From contig CM037598.1 of the NCBI GenBank assembly GCA_021018995.1, positions 73,550,671-73,614,670 of the forward strand: 64,000 bases of DNA, read 5' to 3'. The translations under genes were made by a program, and so were the position numbers. Shown in pieces: positions 57,772 to 64,000 of this stretch. The notes beneath the pieces were generated by a model. The model was not told the DNA's origin. It worked only from the letters and a program-made list of their open reading frames with translations, and did not search any database. Numbering within the stretch: the first letter of the stretch is position 1; each line of letters begins with the position of its first letter. This DNA is from Chloranthus sessilifolius (taxonomy: Eukaryota; Streptophyta; Magnoliopsida; Chloranthales; Chloranthaceae).

Positions 57772-57940
57772 TTCAAAAATTTTCATTTTTCTGCGCTATC
57801 CATTTTGGTCTTCAATTCTCTAGTTTCCTTGTTTCCTTGCGCTCTGGTTTTTGTGTTTTTGTGATATCTCGCGATCCGACCATCCGTTTTAGGCATCGTT
57901 TCCTCTATTCTCTTTAGTTTTTCAAGCACTTTCTTTTAGG

Positions 57941-60900
57941 ATGGAGCCTGGGGGTAGTGGTAGACCTGCTTTTACTATTTCTGAGTTAGAGAGGTTGATG
58001 ATGGGGGAGATAGGTGAGATGTCTGAGGCTCAGACTGATGATGTCGTCGGGGAGGACGTCGGGGAGATAGTTGGAGAGGAGTTACCAGAGGTTGACCAAA
58101 TGGGGGTAAGAGAGGAGGTGCTCGATATTGAGTAGGGTGTAGCTGAGGAGGAGGGTGAGAGGGTTGAGGGTGAGATACCTGAGGGTGAGAGAGCTGAGGA
58201 TGCGGCTGAGGAGCACCAGGGTGAGGAGAAACGGGATCATAGACACTTCTCGCTGGAGGATTTCTTTGCTCGAGGCCGAGTAAGTACCCATGAACAAGGG
58301 TTCTTTCATTGTCTTAGGCATTTAGGTTATGACATAGGCTTATTAGGATCTGAAAACCCTCTAATTTACGTCGAACCTATATTGATTATCGGTTGTGTGC
58401 TCACTCATGCATCATGACGACATCTAGAGATAGGTCATATTTCTATCCAATTGTTCTTATCATATTTCATGTGTTTGTTGTAAGTTGTTAATGGGTGTCT
58501 GGGTATATTTCATTTGCTTCTTGCTCTAGATCTATTTGTCATAGGTGTGTGTTAGTCTTATTATCATTATTTGTGTTGGTTGTTGTTCCATTCGATAGGA
58601 GCCCCTGCAGCTGCCTATCAACTCGGCATGGACCGAGTCTCATACTTGGTATTGTGCCTTACCGGTGTTTCAGTGGGTGAGATTGGTGTCTTTCGGTTTC
58701 GAAACGTTCCTGGAGCTGGAGCCCTTTCAAGTCGATTGTGACCTGATCGCGATGATTTTGGAGAGGTGGAGGGAGGAGCATCAGGTGCTTCTCTTTCCAG
58801 TTCGTATGATGTTGTCGACTCCAGAGGACTGGGCCCTCATTACCGGTCTTTGTTTTGAGGGTGAGTCGTTCACAGGGCTGATGGCAGGAGAGTATTTAGC
58901 AATGTGTGAGAAGATTTTAGGTGTGTCGTATAGGTTGAGTGGATTGGGGCTAGGTGTAGTCTGAGTCACTTGGTTCTTTGATACGTTTGCGAGTGGCTTC
59001 ATCCCTCTGAGGCACCATTCGGAGGCGAAGGCGTCTTACGAGGCGTGTTGAGTGATAGTGACAGGTCGGGAGCTTGTGGTGGAGTCGGGGTTAGCTACGG
59101 ATAGGGTGCTTCAAGCATTCTTGATGCACTTCCTTGGTGCGATACTCTTTTCTTCTTCAACTTGGGGATGCATCACCGGGTTATTTTTGATGATTCTCGA
59201 GGACTTGAATCGGGTCCCTACCTATGCGTGGGGTGCAGCCGTATTAGCACATCTCTATGAGCAGCTTTACCGTCGAGGACAGGGTGTCGCGATGATTGGA
59301 GGCTTCCTTCCCTTCCTCCAGGTGAGTTTTAGTCAATTAATGTCATGAGGATTTTTTATAGTTTTTTTTTTGGTCTTTTGATAGTAGCATCTACTTAGCG
59401 TACCTTTTATTTTACTTCCTAATTTTGGGCATATGATCACTTTTCTTTTCTTCGTCTGGGGGTTCCGTTGTAGGTGATTTGGAGGCCCTACAAGGATGAG
59501 GAGGATGCTAGTGTGTCAGTGATTCAGTCTAGCCGGCCCTTCTTTAATGTGGACATATGGGTCCATTGCTTTGAGAGGGTGGAGAGGATCCACACATCTC
59601 GAGTGGTACGACAGCTGGGGCTTGCTCAGGGAGTCCCTCCAGAGATTCGCCACAGAGTGGCCAAGAGGATGACCTCTCCTCCTGGCCATAACTTTACGAA
59701 GCGGATGGCGCTTTAGATAGCAAATTTTAGAGCTAGGGGGACCAGGGTCACAAGGGCGCGTAATGAGGCAGACACCCGAGAGTATGTGAGATGGTTTAGT
59801 GCATTGGGTGGTAGGCGCTTCTTCACACGTCCCTTCTACGGGAGTGGCTCTTTCTCTATTGGTGGGCCGGAGTCGGAGTCAACGTTGAGGGAGAGGTTGG
59901 TTACACTGGAGCAGGTCCATCTCACAGTGAGTGTGCGGGGGGCATTAGACGCCCTCCATAGGGCGATGGAGCGGATGGGGTGTGCTCCTCGTCTGGATGA
60001 GGAAATGCTGCACTCCTTAGCCCTCTCAGTTGCTCAGACTAGGGCAGTGGAGGATGAGTTGGGGGCTCGGCTAGCGGAGACTCGACAGCTCTTGGTGAGT
60101 TGATTTATTTGTTTAATAGTTTACATATTATGTTGACTTAGTCTTTCAGTTGTTCTGACATAGTTGTGGCGTCTCATTTTGTTCCGGACAGTTTGAGAGG
60201 GAGGCCGAGGTCGTTAGTCATGTGACGATGATCGAGTTGTTATGCAATCAGTAGCAGGCCGACCGAGAGGTGGAGGCCAGTTTGCGATCTAAGATTGATC
60301 GAATGGTAAGTGTCCATATATGTGACCTTGGTTTTGTTAATTGTTAGCATCGTGGGCTTGCCGACTGATGTGTTCATTTTTATTCATACAGAGCCAAGCT
60401 CGCTGCTAGGGGTCTCGGTCTGGCATTTGATCCATCTTTAGTTGCTTCCTCCAGTCGGGAGGATCCAGCGATGGCTCAGCTTCTGACTGAGCTAGATCAT
60501 TGGGTAAGTTTCCATTTAATCTTTTGACTCATTTGTGTAATTATCACAGTTCGTTGGGTGTTATTGTTTCACCTTTTTTAATAGTTTACTAGTATCATGT
60601 GGTATTTCAGCGTCAGGTTGTCGAGGATCTTCAGACAAGGGAGACGACTGCTGCCTCTCTATGTCCCGAGAGCCAAGTATAATTTTTTGGTGTGGCATAA
60701 TTCTGTTTAGGTTATTTCATATTTTATTTTACTCTGATATGTTTCGAGTTAGTTTGTTTGATTCTTTGTACAGGTTGTTCCGATTCTGCTCCTGAGGTTC
60801 CCCCTCAGGGGTCTATCCCTATCCCTACTCAGGATGTTTTAGTTATTGTATTTGTAGTTCATTTGTCATTATAGCATTTGTTTTGATGTATTTGTTTGTT

Positions 60901-61640
60901 CTTCTTATTTACCTACATTTCTGTTCTGATTCCTCTCTCGATCCAAATGGTTTGAGAGACGGTTGGGCGACTTCTGGAGGAGTGGCTGGATCTAGTATAA
61001 TTTTTTTTATTTTCAAAGTTTCTTCTTTTGTATATATGTATTAGTTTTTCTTTGACTTGGTGCGGTTATGTAGGTTCGTCAGCTCGAGGAGGCACGTCTA
61101 GAGGCGGCGCGAGTGCGTGCCACTCCCTAGGCGAGACGGATCCTTGGGGAGACGTAGAGTTGCGAAGACTTGTTTGTTAAGATGTTGGTTGTGCAGAAGA
61201 CTCAGGATGAGGCATTGGAGGCGACGTGTAGGATGATGCGGACAGAGTCGCAGGTGACCCTAGATCAGCTGTAGTATCGTCTGGCAAGGAGTGAGAGGGG
61301 GATACATAGGCTGGCTCGTCAGCTTGGTGGGTCGGAGTTGAGGGCTATGGGTTCCTCGGCTGGGCAGTCTCGTCACACATCCCGTGATCATGTCAGGGGT
61401 GATGCTTGTGAGGATTATGTTATTCATGAGGTTCTTACGAGGTATCCTCCTCATTCGCGATCGAGGCGATCTGTTAGTCAGGCGAGTGAGGGGGGTTCGG
61501 TGGCAGGGCCTCGTCGTCTAGAGGTTCCGAGGACTCTAGGTGCTGGGATTGCTTTTTCAAAGGACCAGTCTGCGGACCTCTGAGCTGATGATACTGGGGA
61601 CAGCGGTGATCGGCCATCCCAGCAGCAGCGTAGGGAGTAG
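57941..61640 (+). pseudogene. Antisense plant mobile domain gene in element 4, multi-exon, nine in-frame stops
   Basis: Exons fit GT/AG signals and phase 0: 57941-58279 (acidic head), 58599-59321, 59474-60094, 60192-60305, 60392-60503 (112 bp, so frame lost), 60611-60676, unclear pieces near 60774 and 60940, and a last exon 61074-61640. Exons 2-3 carry the plant mobile domain pattern: EPFQVDCDLIAMILERWR, STPEDWALITGLCFEGE, AFLMHFLGAILF, ILEDLNRVPTYAWGAAVLAH, FLPFLQ, then RVVRQLGLAQGVPPE. The end of exon 3 and the last exon look coiled-coil. In-frame stops: TAG at 58133, 59714, 60252, 61128, 61155 and 61272; TGA at 58962, 59049 and 61581. Plant mobile domain proteins (MAIN/MAIL family) act in plant gene and transposon silencing, and the domain is known in retrotransposons. 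Its role here is unknown. Confidence 0.8.
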
Positions 61641-61690
61641 GGGTGGATATGTATTTTCCATTTTTTCTATTGTGTATGCATTGTACATAT

Positions 61691-61705
61691 AGGGGGGATG
61701 CCCCT
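61691..61705 (+). other. 3' hairpin, copy 3
   Basis: AGGGG-GGATG-CCCCT, a 5-bp stem, about 50 bp after the end of the antisense gene, followed by GGTGATAAGTGTAAAAA as in copy 1. Confidence 0.6.
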
Positions 61706-63254
61706 GGTGATAAGTGTAAAAAGAAACAAAAAAAATTTGACATATATATAGAGAGATATTTGGTTTAGATGTACCTGATTGGCTCTTTTTCTTTTAGTTA
61801 CCTATTGCGTCTACTTTTGCTTTTTTTTTTTTTAGTTTCTTTAGCACCATCGATCATCATTGGGACTTGGATGCATCCTGAGTTGGCCCGGTGATGTTTG
61901 AAAGTTGCTTCGTGTCTGCACATGTGAAAGTAATGCTATCAGTAGTTTTTATTCCCCCCCTAGCTAGTTGTCAAGGGGGTAAGTGTCTCAGACCGGGTGT
62001 GGTAGTAAGATGGATACGTGCTTTTTTCTTATTTTGTTCTTTTTTCTTTTTTTTTTTGAAATAAAAATAATGCAACAGGGAAAGCAAATAGCTAAGATAG
62101 AAATAAAAACAAAAACAAAAAAATAAAAGTGCCCCAGTGTAGGAGCGTGGTAGGATTGGCAGTATAGTATCTTCGGTAGCACTTTTCGGAGGGTAACTTC
62201 ATTGTTCCTCATCTTTTTTATGGACAAGCCGATACTTCTGATATGATTCTTCTTCTGATCTAAAAAAAATGCCCTAGCGTCAAGATGTAATGGAGCTTTT
62301 CTGAGTTTTGAGATGAGCACTTTGGGTCTATAAGCAGTCATGGGAATTTGGTGAGTTAGTTTTAAAGAAAAAGGTTGATCGGTACTGTCATCGAATCGGG
62401 GAGGTCTCTTTGGTTAGGCCAGTTGTATATGGGGTCTATCTTAGGGTGGTGGTCATCCTATCCCGTGGTCATCAGGGAGAAGTATGGTTAGTACAGTGGG
62501 TGATTGCGTTAATTGTCATTCATCGGTTTTCAGTTTCAGTTCTAGGAGCATCCTGTAAGGCTTCTGATTTATTGTCCAAAATAAAAATAGAAGAGGGAGG
62601 TAAGGCTCAGTGATGCAGGGAATAGTTTGTATCTAATGCTTCCCAAAAGGGATAAGTAATAATCTTTTTCTCAGTGGGATACGAGATGCCATGATTGAGC
62701 TCTTCGCCATGTTTCGGTGCCATCAAAATCTTACATTCTATGGTTAGCAGGAGTTTGTCCTCCTCTCGCCACCTTACGACGACATCTAGTAGTATGGGGA
62801 CATCAGGGACGCCCTCACAGCTTGCTTATACACTTCTAGTAAAGTTACCAGAGATGTCCTCACGGTCTGCTCATGCTTCCTTGAGCTCATTGACTTATTC
62901 ATTCGTCGTAATGCTCTCACTCAAATTTTGATATGTAAATGCATTCTTTTGAAAGTATCTTGCTAGCGCAATAATAATAAGTCTTGATTGAACCTAGCAT
63001 CTTCATTTTTTTGCTCTAACATCTCCTCCAATGGCGGGAGAAAGGAGAAATGATGGTCGGGTGTTACTTATGCTTTTGGAAGAGGTTAGGTAGGTCACTA
63101 GTCCTTTAATCAGATTGCTAGAGTGGAAAAAAAAAGTGGGCGATAAATTAGAGGTCTTAAGGATATTCTGAGAATTGAAGGCGTACGACCAATGAATGGG
63201 TCGTGATAACTACGGGGGTGATAAGTATAAGTATTTAACCATGGGATGTGAGGA
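61706..63254. other. Spacer between antisense gene end and integrase end
   Basis: A C-run/G-run inverted repeat (CCCCCCTAGCTAG...AAGGGGG) lies at about 61954-61979. An open minus-strand stretch (62341-61988) starts with a Lys/Arg-rich sequence and ends hydrophobic; I do not recognise it. The rest shows no supported gene. Confidence 0.5.
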
Positions 63255-64000
63255 TCACGAGGCTAAGGATAGTATTTTCTAACATACATGGCGTTTCAAG
63301 GGCTAGGGAGTTCTTCCCCGTCCTGGTTCGCCAGTTTGTATATATTTCTAGGGTATGCGGCTGTTATGATGTAAGGGCCTTCCCAGATCGGTTTCAATCT
63401 TCCTTTCACATTGGTGTGTTTGGAAGGCATGATTTTCTTTAAGACTAATTCTCTAATATTAAAGGTTCATTCGAGGACTTTCTTATCGTAAGCTCTGCCC
63501 ACTCTCCTTTGATATACCTGAGCTTGATCAGCTGCCCTTAGACGTGTTTCATCAAGTTTCTCTAGCTGCGTGAGTAGAGCAATTCTCCTCTCATCTAAGG
63601 ATAGCTCATCATCGAGTTGAATCCATAAGGATGGTACTTGTATCTCATATGATAGGACTGCCTCCATCCTGTAGGTAAGGAGGTAGGGAGTTTGGTCAGT
63701 GGTCGTACGAATAGAGGTCCTATAGGCCCAGAGTGCTTCTGATAGTCATTCGGGCCAGTCAGCTCCATTGTTTGTTTCTACTGTGCATTTCAAGATTCGA
63801 ATCAGTATTTTATTTATAGCTTCTGCCTGTCCATTTCCTTGAGGGTAGAACAGTAATGAGTGGCATAGATCGATGTCGGATTTCTTGCATAACTTTTTTT
63901 ATCTTCTCTGCGATGAACTGTGGTCCGTTGTCAGTGACAAACATCCTAGGTACTCTAAACCTGGTGATAATATTTCGAATGATAAACCTTACGAGTGTTG
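63255..64000 (-). pseudogene. pol: Integrase of element 4, C-terminal part, runs off the window
   Basis: The minus strand at 64000-63670 shows the core motif FVTDNGPQFIAEKI and, after a frame change, PQGNGQAEAINKIL and ALWAYRTSIRTT. 63667-63467 then gives MEAVLSYEIQVPSL, LRAADQAQVYQRRVGRAYDKKV, and onward LVLKKIMPSKHTNVKGRLKP, WEGPYII and VRKYYP to about 63255. TGA codons interrupt at 63746-63748, near 63464 and near 63300; each is one transition from CGA or TGG. Motifs are those of Tat-type integrases. The rest of pol and gag lies beyond the right edge. Confidence 0.85.

Noticed and set aside
61988-62341. 117-codon minus-strand frame with hydrophobic end
   Set aside because: The hydrophobic end is translated poly(A/T) sequence; I could not link it to integrase or any known element gene, so it is only mentioned in the spacer.

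Overview
This window is repeat-rich nuclear DNA of a flowering plant. I found no host gene. Every recognisable coding stretch belongs to LTR retrotransposons of the Ty3/gypsy superfamily. The plant assignment rests on an initiator-Met-type primer site, Tat-type pol with two RNase H domains, a plant mobile domain gene and very long LTRs. I cannot name the species.

Layout. 1-3237 holds old LTR fragments and AT-rich repeats. 3238-14776 is one complete minus-strand gypsy element (element 1): ~2.2-kb LTRs, TTTAT target duplication, Met primer site, broken gag and pol, and an accessory gene downstream of integrase with its own TATA box. 14782-31546 is AT-rich non-coding repeat: a diverged LTR pair in inverted orientation (family B), direct and tandem repeats, and a solo LTR of the element 1 family (23485-25650, TSD TATTC). 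31547-about 45000 is a degraded minus-strand Tat-lineage element (element 2: gag, PR, RT, RNH, a second RNH, INT). 45050-49850 stacks an Athila-like LTR and the 3' end of another Tat element (element 3). About 51180-64000 is the 3' half of a very large minus-strand Tat element (element 4). Its 3' LTR ends at 52878 and its integrase runs off the right edge. Between them lies a plus-strand (antisense) multi-exon plant mobile domain pseudogene at 57941-61640.

How the parts work together. gag and pol supply replication. The accessory genes (sense in element 1, antisense in element 4) sit between integrase and the 3' LTR and have their own TATA promoters. In elements 1 and 4 the accessory promoter is preceded by an array of short inverted repeats of the same type as in the LTR of that same element. 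In element 1 these are CGCTCGAGCG palindromes on a 22-bp pitch. In element 4 they are ATTAAGCG/CGCTTAAT-type palindromes. Element 3 shows a weaker parallel. This coupling of an LTR-type palindrome array plus TATA box to an internal accessory gene is the most interesting structure here.

All coding regions are decayed. In the antisense gene the in-frame stops are six TAG and three TGA with no TAA, as expected from cytosine deamination of CAG, CGA and TGG codons.
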